DNA from: Rhodococcus yananensis | GTDB lineage: Bacteria; Actinomycetota; Actinomycetes; Mycobacteriales; Mycobacteriaceae | NCBI RefSeq assembly: GCF_020515525.1 | Contig: NZ_JAIYEP010000052.1 | Span: 1 to 32,983, forward strand | Reading direction: 5' to 3' | Length of the DNA: 32,983 bases | Shown here: piece after piece, positions 23,237 through 32,983 of the stretch | Numbering within the stretch: the stretch's first letter is position 1 | Layout of the letters: the number at the start of each line of letters is the position of its first letter | The notes under the pieces: model-generated | Database searches by the model: none | The model's input: only the letters and a program-made list of their open reading frames with translations | Told to the model about the DNA's origin: nothing | Program-made: the position numbers and the translations under genes

Positions 23237-24478
23237 ATGGTCGTACGTCGGTGGAGAACCGGAACTGTCGGGATCTGCGCGCTCGCGCTGTCGCTGTGCG
23301 CACCGGTTTTCGTACCGGCCACCGCGCACGCCGAACCCTGCGGCCACAGCAGCCCCGGGAGCAGCGGTCTCAGTGCGGACGGAGGTTCCCAGTCGTCGGG
23401 CCGGCCGTCGCAGAACGACCAGCGGGCACTTCCCTCTGCGGGCTCCGGTCCCGCCCGCACCGTCGCCTGGGTCACCGGCGTGCACAGCGCCAACCGCACG
23501 CACGACAGATTCACCGTGTCGGGTACCGACCTCGGGATCATGTGGGACAACGGCGCCACCGGAGCCGACCGTCGCGTCCTCATGGCGTTCGGAGACACCT
23601 TCGGCGACTGCTCCCTCCCGGGTGAGCAGTGGCGCCACAACATCATCATGCGCAGTGCCGACACCGACCTGTCGGACGGAATCGACATCCTCGACCCGGT
23701 CCCCGGCGACATCCACTCCGGAACGTCGTTGTTGCCCGGCACCTCGGATTTCTCGCGCGACCTCGTCGGAAGCCTCGCCGTCGACGGCGTCGAGAAGACC
23801 GTCATCCCCACGGCCGGCATCGCCGTCGACGGCATCCAGTACCTCAACCTCATGTCCGTCCGGAAGTGGGGAGGCAACGGGGAGTGGTGGACCAACGCGT
23901 CGATGATCGCAACGTCCGCGGACAACGGGGAGAGCTGGGAGCTGCGCCCGGAGACGGTGCGCGTCAACGTGCCCGTCGAGGTTCCCGGTGTCGAGCAGGT
24001 CTCCACCGGTAACGAGAACTTCCAGCAGCACGCGTACCTGAAACACGACGGGTACGTGTACGACTACGGGACCCCGCAGGGCCGATTCGGTGCGGCGTTC
24101 CTGTCGAGGGTGCCGGAGAAGCAGATCCTCGACCTCGCGGCGTACGAGTACTGGGACGGTGGCGTCTGGGTGCCCGGTGCCCCCGACCGCGCCGTTCCCA
24201 TCGTGCCGCCGACGGTCGGCGAGCTCTCCGTGCACTACACCGGCGACAAGTTCGTGATGCTCTACGGCAGCGAGCAGGCCGCGGGGATCGAGATTCGCAC
24301 CAGTGCGTCTCCGGAGGGGCCGTGGAGCCCGCCCACGAAGGTCGTCGACAGCGAGCGGCTCGGCGGCGGGATGTACGCCCCGTTCATCCATCCGTGGTCG
24401 TCCGGCAACGACATCTATTTCACCGCCTCACGCTGGAGCGATTACAACGTGATGCTGTTGCACACCACCGTGCCCTGA
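23237..24478 (+). CDS. Secreted DUF4185 protein, probable endo-D-arabinanase (GH183-like)
   Basis: A 413-residue exported protein. The signal peptide has a basic start, a hydrophobic core and an AHA cleavage site near residue 32. A low-complexity Ser/Gly-rich stretch of about 35 residues follows, then the DUF4185 beta-propeller. The propeller includes LMAFGDTFGDC (the family's Gly-Asp-Thr active-site strand), SVRKWGGNGEWWTNASMI, SADNGESWE and the end YAPFIHPWSSGNDIYFTASRWSDY. DUF4185 enzymes have been described as endo-acting D-arabinan hydrolases (family GH183) acting on mycobacterial-type arabinogalactan. The place next to lysC-asd matches the M. tuberculosis homologue Rv3707c as I recall it. 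Role in cell-wall arabinan turnover is inferred. The ATG has GGGGAGAG upstream. Confidence 0.83.
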   Translation: MVVRRWRTGTVGICALALSLCAPVFVPATAHAEPCGHSSPGSSGLSADGGSQSSGRPSQNDQRALPSAGSGPARTVAWVTGVHSANRTHDRFTVSGTDLGIMWDNGATGADRRVLMAFGDTFGDCSLPGEQWRHNIIMRSADTDLSDGIDILDPVPGDIHSGTSLLPGTSDFSRDLVGSLAVDGVEKTVIPTAGIAVDGIQYLNLMSVRKWGGNGEWWTNASMIATSADNGESWELRPETVRVNVPVEVPGVEQVSTGNENFQQHAYLKHDGYVYDYGTPQGRFGAAFLSRVPEKQILDLAAYEYWDGGVWVPGAPDRAVPIVPPTVGELSVHYTGDKFVMLYGSEQAAGIEIRTSASPEGPWSPPTKVVDSERLGGGMYAPFIHPWSSGNDIYFTASRWSDYNVMLLHTTVP

Positions 24479-24559
24479 CAGGGCGGGCCCAGCGGCGATC
24501 GCCGGCATCGGTAAGCTGGTACCTCGGACTTGCACCCAAGACCCCGGAGGTTCGCCAGC

Positions 24560-26861
<2,302 letters not shown>

Positions 26862-26878
26862 ACACCCCTGCTTCCACC

Positions 26879-26929
26879 GAGCGAACGGTACCTTCGATCG
26901 AACGGATCGATCGAAGGTACCGTTCGCTC
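26879..26929. terminator. Perfect 22-bp palindromic hairpin, bidirectional terminator
   Basis: The arms 26879-26900 and 26908-26929 are perfect complements, with loop AACGGAT. It lies 17 bases after the asd stop and 15 bases after the stop of the convergent MaoC gene, so it can serve both. The stem is unusually long and has no T-run. The outer ten bases, GAGCGAACGG, are also in the hairpin at 20402-20448. Confidence 0.8.
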
Positions 26930-26944
26930 ATGTGGGGGTGGACG

Positions 26945-27427
26945 TCACTCGTACAGACGGTAGACGGCCTCGACGACCACGGCCGGACGGTCGCTGCCCT
27001 CGAGTTCGATCTTTCCGTCGACGACGATCTGCACGCCACCGCCCGGCAGCTCGTCGAGCGACGCGAGGGTCGCGTCGAGCCGGACACGGCCACCTGCGGG
27101 CACCGGATTCGTGAACCGCACCTTGTTGATCCCGTAGTTCAGCGCGAGCGTCACGCTGTCGACTTTCAGCACCTCGTACCACATCGGGATGATGAGCGAG
27201 AGTGTCAGGTAGCCGTGGGCGATGGGACCGCCGAACGGGCTCTCCGCGGCGGCGCGATCGGGATCGACGTGGATCCACTGGTGATCGTCGGTGGCATCGG
27301 CGAAGGTGTCGATGCGGCCTTGCCCGATCGTGATCCACGAGCTGAGCCCGAGGGGTTCACCGACGTGAGCTGCGAGTTCGGCAAGATCGGCGACATGGGT
27401 TCCGGTGGTGGTTTCGGTGGACGTCAT
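26945..27427 (-). CDS. MaoC-like (R)-specific enoyl-CoA hydratase
   Basis: A 160-residue hot-dog-fold hydratase. The catalytic Asp/His motif is FADATDDHQWIHVDPDRA (about residues 38-55), followed by GPIAHGYLTLSLI and LNYGINKVRFTNPVP. It resembles my recollection of M. tuberculosis Rv0130 (HtdZ), which hydrates trans-2-enoyl-CoA to the (R)-3-hydroxy form. The ATG at 27427 has AGGAGG 5 bases upstream. An upstream extension of the frame crosses the divergent promoter and has no site. The gene diverges from a TetR regulator and its operon across a palindrome at 27546-27571, so common control is likely. Confidence 0.91.
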   Translation of the reverse strand: MTSTETTTGTHVADLAELAAHVGEPLGLSSWITIGQGRIDTFADATDDHQWIHVDPDRAAAESPFGGPIAHGYLTLSLIIPMWYEVLKVDSVTLALNYGINKVRFTNPVPAGGRVRLDATLASLDELPGGGVQIVVDGKIELEGSDRPAVVVEAVYRLYE

Positions 27428-27545
27428 GGACCCTCCTGTGGGCTCGGTTCCTGAGCGCGCGTATGGAATTCTGCTCGTGATCGGGCTCGGGTTGTGCCGG
27501 TTGGGTCTCGATGTCGTCTCGAATGTCGTACACATGGACACCTTG

Positions 27546-27571
27546 TTACGAACAGTCTGGACTGTTTGTAA
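27546..27571. promoter_or_regulatory. TetR operator in the MaoC/TetR divergent spacer
   Basis: AACAGTC (27551-27557) and GACTGTT (27560-27566) are perfect complements around TG. The symmetry resumes outside one mismatch with TTAC (27546-27549) and GTAA (27568-27571). The whole site lies between the -35 and -10 area of the TetR promoter, with its -10 at 27581. Confidence 0.7.
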
Positions 27572-27580
27572 GTTCGGGAT

Positions 27581-27586
27581 TACGAT
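27581..27586 (+). promoter_or_regulatory. -10 box of the TetR/monooxygenase operon
   Basis: TACGAT lies 7 bases before the GTG start at 27594, so the mRNA is probably leaderless. No ribosome site precedes the GTG, which supports this. A CTGGAC 18 bases upstream is a weak -35 inside the operator. Confidence 0.55.
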
Positions 27587-27593
27587 CCGTGAC

Positions 27594-28181
27594 GTGACCC
27601 ACGACACCGTCGGCGTCGCGTCCGGTACCCGACGGACCCAGGCGCAGCGCACCGCCGCGACGCGCGCCAAGTTGCTCGACGCCGCGATCGAATCCCTCGT
27701 CGACCTCGGCTACGCCCGCACCAGCACCCAGGGCATCGCGCACCGGGCAGGCGTCTCGCGGGGTGCTCAACTCCACCATTTCCCGACCAAGGAATCCCTG
27801 GTGGTCGCAGCGGTGGGGCACCTCGTCGACAAACGACTCGCCGAGATCGTGGAGGCGCGCCCCGACCCCGAGTGCGGCGTCGAGACGCTGATGGATGCGT
27901 TCTCCGGACCGCTCTTCCACGCCGCACTGGAACTGTGGGTTGCCGCGCGCACCGAGCCCGCGCTCCACGAGGCGCTGATCCCACTGGAACGGAAGGTGTC
28001 CGACGCCCTGACTCGCGGTGCCGCCGAGATCATGGGCGAACGGATGTCCCCGGACGCCATCGCCCTCAGCATCGAACTGGCGCGCGGCCTCGCGGTGTCG
28101 GCGCTGATGCGCACACCCGAATCCGACCGTGAACTCCGGGAGCATCTCCTCCCGATATGGAAGGCCTCGGTGATGAAGTGA
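27594..28181 (+). CDS. TetR family transcriptional regulator
   Basis: A 195-residue TetR regulator. The helix-turn-helix is at about residues 41-65 (TSTQGIAHRAGVSRGAQLHHF, then PTKESL). The C-terminal domain matches the TetR_C group seen in regulators of fatty-acid and ketone catabolism. The GTG at 27594 has no purine-rich site but lies 7 bases after a TACGAT box, so it is probably read from a leaderless mRNA. It is the first gene of an operon with a Baeyer-Villiger-type monooxygenase and a decarboxylase-like gene. It probably represses itself and the divergent MaoC gene by binding at 27546-27571. The stop overlaps the next gene's GTG (GTGA). Confidence 0.9.
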   Translation: MTHDTVGVASGTRRTQAQRTAATRAKLLDAAIESLVDLGYARTSTQGIAHRAGVSRGAQLHHFPTKESLVVAAVGHLVDKRLAEIVEARPDPECGVETLMDAFSGPLFHAALELWVAARTEPALHEALIPLERKVSDALTRGAAEIMGERMSPDAIALSIELARGLAVSALMRTPESDRELREHLLPIWKASVMK

Positions 28182-29674
28182 CTGCGACGCCGCTACCCGC
28201 CCACGTCCGCGTTCTCGTCGTCGGTGCGGGGTTCGGTGGTATCGGGATGGCCGCGACACTCCTGCGCGACGACCCCGCCGCCGACGTCCTCGTGATCGAA
28301 CGCGGCGACGACGTCGGCGGTACCTGGCGGGTCAACACCTACCCCGGCGCCGCCTGCGACGTCCCCAGCGCGCTGTACTCGTTCTCGTTCGCACCGGAGC
28401 CCGACTGGTCGCGCGCACACGGCACCGGGTCCGAGATCCTCGGGTACCTGCGCCGGGTCGCCCGGGAGCACGGTGTCGCCGACCGGACCATCGTCGATTG
28501 CGAACTGCTGGACGCTCGTTGGGATCCCGACCGCACCCGTTGGGCTGTCGAGACCTCGCGCGGCGCGCTGACCGCCGACGTGCTGGTGACCGCGACGGGC
28601 GCGCTCTCGACTCCTGCGGTGCCGAAGGTTCCGGGTGCGGAACTGTTCCGCGGCCGGATGTTCCACTCCGCGGAATGGGATCACGGGTGCGACCTGACCG
28701 GAAGGAAGGTCGCCGTGATCGGGACGGGTGCCTCGGCGATCCAGTTCGTTCCCGAGATCGTCGACCGGGTCGGTCATCTCACGCTGTTCCAGCGGACGGC
28801 GTCATGGGTCATGCCCAAACGTGACCATCGCATCGCCCGCCCGGTCCGCGCCCTGTACCGGAGGCTCCCGTGGACACAGAAAGTGGTGCGCGGGTTGGTG
28901 TACGGGCAGAAGGAAGCCTACGTGGTGGGCATGACGAAGCCCCTCGCTCGACGATATATGCTGCCGCTCTTCGAGAAACGTGCCCGATCCGTGCTGCGGT
29001 CACAGGTGCGTGATCGGGATCTGAGGGCGCGACTCACGCCGGATTTCGCCATCACGTGCAAGCGGATCCTGCTCTCCGACGACTGGTTCCCGGCAATCAC
29101 GCGACCGCACGTGACGGTGGTGTCGTCGGCGCTGTCGGCGGTGACCGAGGAAGGAGTCGTCGACGACGCGGGCCGCGAGTACCCGGCCGACGTCATCATC
29201 TTCGGGACGGGATTCACTCCCACGGAACCACCTGTCGCGCATCGGATCCGAGGTGTCGATGGTCGCACGCTCGCCGAGGCGTGGAACGGCAGCCCCGCAG
29301 CGTACCTGGGGATCAGCGTGCACGGCTTCCCGAATCTGTTCCTGATGTACGGACCCAACACGAATCTCGGGCACAGTTCGATCGTGTACATGCTCGAGTC
29401 GCAGGCCGCGTACATCGCCGACGCCCTGCGTGTCATGTCGGTGCGGCACCTGGATGCGGTGGAGGTGCGTGCGGACGTCCAGCGACGCTACATCGCCGAA
29501 CTCGACCCCGCGCTGGCGGGAACGGTGTGGAACGCCGGCGGCTGCAACAGCTGGTACCTGGACGCCACCGGACGCAACTCGGTGATGTGGCCGACGTTCA
29601 CGTGGAGATATCGGTCCCGCACGAAGGAATTCGACGCGCACAGCTTCGCGTCCCGACCACGTGGTGGCCGTTGA
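28178..29674 (+). CDS. FAD-dependent Baeyer-Villiger-type monooxygenase
   Basis: A flavin monooxygenase of the Baeyer-Villiger type, 498 residues from the GTG at 28178. The FAD motif is VVGAGFGGIG near the N-terminus and the NADPH motif is VIGTGASAIQ. Between them the fingerprint F-x-G-x3-H-x3-W is perfect (FRGRMFHSAEW). Such enzymes insert oxygen next to a ketone carbonyl to give an ester or lactone; EthA and steroid/ketone monooxygenases belong here. The GTG overlaps the TetR stop by 4 bases, the usual coupling; an ATG at 28157 is the alternative. Its stop shares one base with the ATG of the next gene. Substrate is unknown, but the MaoC and decarboxylase neighbours point to aliphatic ketones or keto acids. 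Confidence 0.92.
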   Translation: MTATPLPAHVRVLVVGAGFGGIGMAATLLRDDPAADVLVIERGDDVGGTWRVNTYPGAACDVPSALYSFSFAPEPDWSRAHGTGSEILGYLRRVAREHGVADRTIVDCELLDARWDPDRTRWAVETSRGALTADVLVTATGALSTPAVPKVPGAELFRGRMFHSAEWDHGCDLTGRKVAVIGTGASAIQFVPEIVDRVGHLTLFQRTASWVMPKRDHRIARPVRALYRRLPWTQKVVRGLVYGQKEAYVVGMTKPLARRYMLPLFEKRARSVLRSQVRDRDLRARLTPDFAITCKRILLSDDWFPAITRPHVTVVSSALSAVTEEGVVDDAGREYPADVIIFGTGFTPTEPPVAHRIRGVDGRTLAEAWNGSPAAYLGISVHGFPNLFLMYGPNTNLGHSSIVYMLESQAAYIADALRVMSVRHLDAVEVRADVQRRYIAELDPALAGTVWNAGGCNSWYLDATGRNSVMWPTFTWRYRSRTKEFDAHSFASRPRGGR

Positions 29675-30306
29675 TGTGGAGCGTGCCCGAGAGCCGTGAC
29701 GATTGCGCCCACCGGCCGGTGTCGCCACCACCGCCGTGGCCCGCGACCGTGCGCGCGACCCTGTGGTGGCACCGGAGCACCGCCGATGCGGCCGACCACG
29801 GACCTGGAGGGGCGACGATCCCCGTGACCCTGGCGATGGTGGTGGACTACCTGGACTCGCCGGTCGGGCCGTACCGCGAGATTCTCGCCAGTCCGGTGTT
29901 GCGCCGCGGGCTCGTCCCCGCGATGGCGGTGCCGTTCATCGCCGTCGACTCGGCACCGTCGGTGCACGGCGGGCGCGAACACTGGCTGTTGCCGAAGGTG
30001 CTCGCATCCTTCACCGGGGACGTGCTCGGATCGTTCTGCGCGACCGGCGACACCTGGAGGGTGGCGACTCGGGCGGCCCCACGCGGACCGCGGCTGCCGA
30101 TCGCGGGGAGGCTCGCTTTCGCGCAACCGGCACCCGGGCGCGCGACGTCACGGGGAGTCGCGCGCCTGCGCGGCCGGTTCCGGTACGCGCGGGTCGTCGT
30201 CGACGCGGACGGGCCGACGCTGTCGCGGTGGCTCCGTCCCGGTACCCACCGGGGCATCGTCATCGACTCGGGTCGCATGACCACGGGGCCGGCGCGGGTG
30301 CGGTGA
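29674..30306 (+). CDS. Acetoacetate decarboxylase-like protein
   Basis: A 210-residue protein of the acetoacetate decarboxylase superfamily. The family marks are YLDSPVGPYREILASPVL and REHWLLPKVLASF, in which the lysine after Pro is at the position of the Schiff-base lysine of acetoacetate decarboxylase. Enzymes of this group decarboxylate beta-keto acids or carry out related aldol chemistry. The arginine-rich C-terminal third is poorly conserved. The ATG overlaps the monooxygenase stop (TGATG), so the two are translationally coupled, and no good ribosome site is seen. The combination suggests a keto acid turned into a ketone and then into an ester, which is inference. Confidence 0.78.
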   Translation: MWSVPESRDDCAHRPVSPPPPWPATVRATLWWHRSTADAADHGPGGATIPVTLAMVVDYLDSPVGPYREILASPVLRRGLVPAMAVPFIAVDSAPSVHGGREHWLLPKVLASFTGDVLGSFCATGDTWRVATRAAPRGPRLPIAGRLAFAQPAPGRATSRGVARLRGRFRYARVVVDADGPTLSRWLRPGTHRGIVIDSGRMTTGPARVR

Positions 30307-30319
30307 CCGGCGTCGACGA

Positions 30320-31126
30320 TCAACTCGCCTCGCGCGGGGTGAGCCCACCGAGTTCGACCACGTATTCCTGTTCGGCGTCGTCCCAGGTCACCGAGTAGGT
30401 GGTCGGGTACAGGCCGGTGTACTGGTAGGCGGCCGGTTGCCCGAGTTCCTCGTGCAGTTCCGGACGGGACTGCAGCCACTCGCGCGTCATCATCGGTTCG
30501 ACGAAGATGTGGCGCCCGTCCCACGTCCCGTGCAGGACAGTCTCGGTGAAACGGTGGTCGTGCTGCGTACCGTCGAGCCAGTGCAGTCCCATCCGGGGAA
30601 CGGTGCCGAACAGCGGATCGTTGCCGGGTTCGTATCCCTCGGGCAGATACTTCGGGTCGGGGAGGCGGGGCGCCTTCTCGAGATAGCCGGGCACGAAGGG
30701 GTCGATGGTGTCGACGGTGGCGGTGTCGACCATGTAGAAGTGCACGTCGACGTGCGGGACGTCGAACCCGTGCTGGGCATCGTGGCCGTGGGAATTCCAG
30801 TCGAGGGTGACGTGATCGAACACCGTCGCGTCGGCCTGCCCCGGAAGACCCAGGACGAAGTCGTCGGTGGTGGGCAGCGGCCCGATCGGCAGCGAGTCCA
30901 GCGCGACGGCGTCGAATCGTACGCCGACCGCGGTCGGACTGCCGGTGTCGTCGAGCGTGACGTACGTGTGTGCCGATCCGCCGCCGAACGCGATCGGGTC
31001 GCCGTCGACGACCGTCGGCAGGCCACCGCCGTGCGCGGCGGTGGTGGCGGTGGTGAGCAGTGCGCACACCCCGACCGACACGGCGACGGCGCGTCGGGTG
31101 CGGCGCTTCGGCAGTCGAATACCCAT
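30320..31126 (-). CDS. Secreted protein, DUF5602/TTHB210-like
   Basis: A 268-residue exported protein. The signal peptide has basic KRRTRRAV, a hydrophobic core and cleavage near residue 31 (TTAAHG). The mature part is rich in histidine and aspartate, with a notable cluster DWNSHGHDAQHGFDVPHVDVHFYMVD (read in two parts: DWNSHGHDAQHGFD, then VPHVDVHFYMVD). It recurs with LHWLDGTQHDHRFTET and LHGTWDGRHIFVEPMMT. I think it belongs to the DUF5602 (TTHB210-like) family; function unknown. The histidine clusters suggest metal binding. The ATG at 31126 has AGGACGG 4 bases upstream. It is convergent with the decarboxylase-like gene (13 bases) and divergent from the catalase region. Confidence 0.7.
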   Translation of the reverse strand: MGIRLPKRRTRRAVAVSVGVCALLTTATTAAHGGGLPTVVDGDPIAFGGGSAHTYVTLDDTGSPTAVGVRFDAVALDSLPIGPLPTTDDFVLGLPGQADATVFDHVTLDWNSHGHDAQHGFDVPHVDVHFYMVDTATVDTIDPFVPGYLEKAPRLPDPKYLPEGYEPGNDPLFGTVPRMGLHWLDGTQHDHRFTETVLHGTWDGRHIFVEPMMTREWLQSRPELHEELGQPAAYQYTGLYPTTYSVTWDDAEQEYVVELGGLTPREAS

Positions 31127-31294
31127 GTACCGTCCTGTGATCCGGTGAACCGTGGTGTCGGTGACCGATACCTCCGACGGATCGCATGCTATTACCGGAA
31201 CGGTGGGAGGCGGGGCGGGAAGCGTGAATCGTGATGTTCGGATCGCGCTGTCGGGGCATGTGGAGTTCGCGGGGCGCGAGGACTTTCGACCCCG

Positions 31295-31317
31295 TTTTCT
31301 TGACCTGTTCAAGAAAA
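31295..31317 (+). promoter_or_regulatory. Fur/CatR-like palindrome with embedded -35 box
   Basis: TTTTCTTGA (31295-31303) and TCAAGAAAA (31309-31317) are perfect complements around CCTGT. The AT-rich palindrome stands out in this GC-rich DNA and resembles the FurA operator of furA-katG as I recall it. TTGACC (31300-31305) can act as a -35; no strong -10 follows at 17 bases. The 356-base region 31127-31482 contains this site and a 35-codon frame. Confidence 0.6.
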
Positions 31318-31334
31318 GGTGATGGAGTGTGATC

Positions 31335-31442
31335 GTGACCACAACGTACCGGATGGTCGAGGGGCGATCCGGTGCACCTCGGCCACCCGTCGCCGCCCAG
31401 CCCCCGGCGACGGGCGACAACTTCATCTTGCACTTCGAGTGA
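31335..31442 (+). CDS. Possible small ORF upstream of catalase
   Basis: A 35-residue frame starting at GTG 31335 with GGAG at 31324-31327 (7-base spacing). It begins [18 protein letters not shown] and ends GDNFILHFE. It lies between the Fur-like palindrome and katA, 40 bases before the catalase start, on the same strand. The last residues are not low-complexity, unlike the middle. It might be a real small protein, a leader peptide for katA or chance. If transcription starts near 31335, the GTG would be leaderless. Confidence 0.4.
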   Translation: MTTTYRMVEGRSGAPRPPVAAQPPATGDNFILHFE

Positions 31443-31482
31443 ATGCACGCTCACGGCATCGAACGCACACGAAGGGACGACA

Positions 31483-32940
31483 ATGACCCAGGACAAGCTG
31501 ACGACCGGCGCAGGTGCCCCCGTACCCGACAACCAGAACGTGATCACGGCCGGGCCGCGAGGCCCCCAGTTGCTCCAGGACGTCTGGTTCCTCGAGAAAC
31601 TCGCCCACTTCGACCGCGAGGTGATCCCCGAACGCCGTATGCACGCGAAGGGGTCCGGCGCGTACGGCACGTTCACGGTCACGAACGACATCACGAAGTA
31701 CACGAAGGCGAAGATCTTCTCCGAGGTCGGTAAGAAGACCGAATTGTTTGCGCGGTTCTCGACGGTGGCCGGCGAACGCGGTGCCGCCGACGCCGAACGT
31801 GACATCCGCGGATTCGCCGTCAAGTTCTACACCGAGGAAGGCAACTGGGACCTCGTCGGTAACAACACCCCGGTCTTCTTCTTCCGCGATCCGCTGAAGT
31901 TCCCCGACCTCAACCACGCGGTCAAACGCGATCCGCGGACCAACCTGCGGAGCCCGAACAACAACTGGGACTTCTGGAGCAGCCTTCCCGAATCCCTGCA
32001 CCAGGTCACCATCGTCATGAGCGACCGTGGGATTCCGGCGTCGTATCGGCACATGCACGGATTCGGCTCGCACACCTTCAGCTTCATCAACGACGCGGGC
32101 GAGCGATTCTGGGTGAAGTTCCACCATCGCTGCCAGCAGGGAATCGAGAACCTCACCGATGCCGAGGCCGCCGACCTGGTCGGTGCCGACCGGGAGAGCC
32201 ATCAGCGCGACCTCTTCGACGCGATCGAGGCGGGGAACTTCCCCAAGTGGAAGTTGTGCGTGCAGATCATGCCGGAGGCCGATGCCGCGAAGGTGCCCTA
32301 CCATCCCTTCGACCTGACGAAGGTGTGGCCCAAGGGCGACTACCCGCTCATCGAGGTCGGTGAGTGGGAACTCAACCGCAACCCCGACAACTATTTCGCG
32401 GACGTCGAGCAGGCCGCGTTCAATCCCGCCCACGTCGTGCCGGGCATCAGCTTCTCACCCGACAAGATGTTGCAGGGTCGGCTCTTCTCGTACGGTGACG
32501 CACAGCGGTACCGACTGGGGGTCAATCACTTCCAGATCCCCGTCAACGCCCCGCGCAACGGCGCCAACAGCTTCCACCGCGACGGTGCGATGCGCGTCGA
32601 CGGCAATCAGGGCGGCAAGTTGCACTACGAACCGAACAGCTACGGGATCTGGCAGGAGCAGCAGGAGTATCGCAATCCGCCGCAGGCGGTCGGGGATGTC
32701 GCGGACTCGTGGAACTTCCGCGAGGACGACGACAACTACTTCTCGCAGCCGCGGGCGCTGTTCAACCTGATGAGCGATGCGCAGAAGCAGGCTCTGTTCG
32801 AGAACACCGCGCGCGCCATCGACGGTGCGGAGGACATCGTCGTGCAGCGGCACATCGACAACTGCACGCAGTGCGATCCCGCCTACGGTGAAGGCGTCGC
32901 GAAGGCGATCGCGGCGCTCAAGGGTGCGAAGTCGGGCTGA
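31483..32940 (+). CDS. katA: Heme catalase, clade 3 (small subunit)
   Basis: A 485-residue monofunctional catalase that disproportionates hydrogen peroxide. The distal histidine is H54 in [12 protein letters not shown], the distal asparagine is N127 in [11 protein letters not shown], and the proximal heme-ligand tyrosine is in [14 protein letters not shown]. The NADPH-binding region and the length of about 480 residues fit small-subunit clade 3 enzymes; the large-subunit flavodoxin-like domain is absent. The ATG has AAGGGA 5 bases upstream. It is not preceded by a fur-type gene here. The Fur-like palindrome at 31295-31317 suggests peroxide or iron control by a regulator encoded elsewhere. A strong hairpin follows the stop. 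Confidence 0.96.
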   Translation: MTQDKLTTGAGAPVPDNQNVITAGPRGPQLLQDVWFLEKLAHFDREVIPERRMHAKGSGAYGTFTVTNDITKYTKAKIFSEVGKKTELFARFSTVAGERGAADAERDIRGFAVKFYTEEGNWDLVGNNTPVFFFRDPLKFPDLNHAVKRDPRTNLRSPNNNWDFWSSLPESLHQVTIVMSDRGIPASYRHMHGFGSHTFSFINDAGERFWVKFHHRCQQGIENLTDAEAADLVGADRESHQRDLFDAIEAGNFPKWKLCVQIMPEADAAKVPYHPFDLTKVWPKGDYPLIEVGEWELNRNPDNYFADVEQAAFNPAHVVPGISFSPDKMLQGRLFSYGDAQRYRLGVNHFQIPVNAPRNGANSFHRDGAMRVDGNQGGKLHYEPNSYGIWQEQQEYRNPPQAVGDVADSWNFREDDDNYFSQPRALFNLMSDAQKQALFENTARAIDGAEDIVVQRHIDNCTQCDPAYGEGVAKAIAALKGAKSG

Positions 32941-32957
32941 GAACGACGACGACGGGG

Positions 32958-32983
32958 GTCCTCGGCCGCGCACGGCCGAGGAC
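32958..32983 (+). terminator. Hairpin terminator of katA
   Basis: GTCCTCGGCCG (32958-32968) and CGGCCGAGGAC (32973-32983) form a perfect 11-bp stem with loop CGCA, 17 bases after the katA stop. The window ends at its last base, so a T-run cannot be checked. Confidence 0.75.

Noticed and set aside
24473-24485. GCCCT-GAC-AGGGC hairpin as a terminator of the DUF4185 gene
   Set aside because: A 5-bp stem with a 3-base loop that overlaps the stop codon is too weak to claim.
29847-31823. 658-codon minus-strand frame covering several genes
   Set aside because: It crosses the catalase promoter and three recognised genes and has no start site; it results from a lack of stop codons in GC-rich DNA.

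Overview
The window is high-GC actinobacterial DNA, with GTG and TTG starts, CG-rich codon use and leaderless promoters. Its gene content points to a mycolic-acid bacterium (order Mycobacteriales), most likely Rhodococcus or a close relative. The indicators are a tuberculostearate-type TmsB/TmsA pair, GatD/MurT lipid II amidation, a FadD5-like ligase with an Mce-associated protein, and a DUF4185 arabinan-hydrolase-like secreted protein. Genus and all homologies are judged from sequence recall, not from a search.

Backbone. The outer parts follow the gene order I recall for M. tuberculosis Rv3720 to Rv3707c: tmsB-tmsA (minus), SRPBCC, ybaB and recR (plus), then gatD-murT and leuA (minus), and DUF4185, lysC-asd (plus). 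These genes serve membrane lipid methylation, recombination repair, peptidoglycan amidation, leucine synthesis and the diaminopimelate/lysine/threonine entry pathway. Regulation visible here includes a leuA leader peptide with mutually exclusive hairpins, an internal lysC start for a separate regulatory subunit, and very strong palindromic terminators.

Accessory block (about 4.4-18.35 kb). Between recR and gatD lie a TetR/MFS exporter pair with a 44-bp palindromic operator; a divergent locus with two DUF2236 (MpaB/Lcp-like) oxygenases, an aldehyde dehydrogenase and a FadR-type regulator; a GXWXG/DUF4334 gene beside a 5'-truncated alcohol dehydrogenase remnant; a tandem double-TetR regulator; a 43-codon gene coupled to an enoyl-CoA hydratase; a FadD5-like ligase and Mce-associated protein with no mce genes between them; a DUF302 gene under a CsoR-like box; and an alpha/beta hydrolase with a structured leader. 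The theme is oxidation and CoA activation of hydrophobic compounds.

Right end (26.9-33 kb). A MaoC hydratase diverges from a TetR, Baeyer-Villiger-type monooxygenase and acetoacetate-decarboxylase-like operon, with a palindrome at the TetR promoter. A secreted DUF5602-like protein and a clade-3 catalase follow. The catalase is preceded by a Fur-like palindrome and an unannotated 35-codon frame. I found no rRNA, tRNA, CRISPR array, insertion sequence or phage gene.
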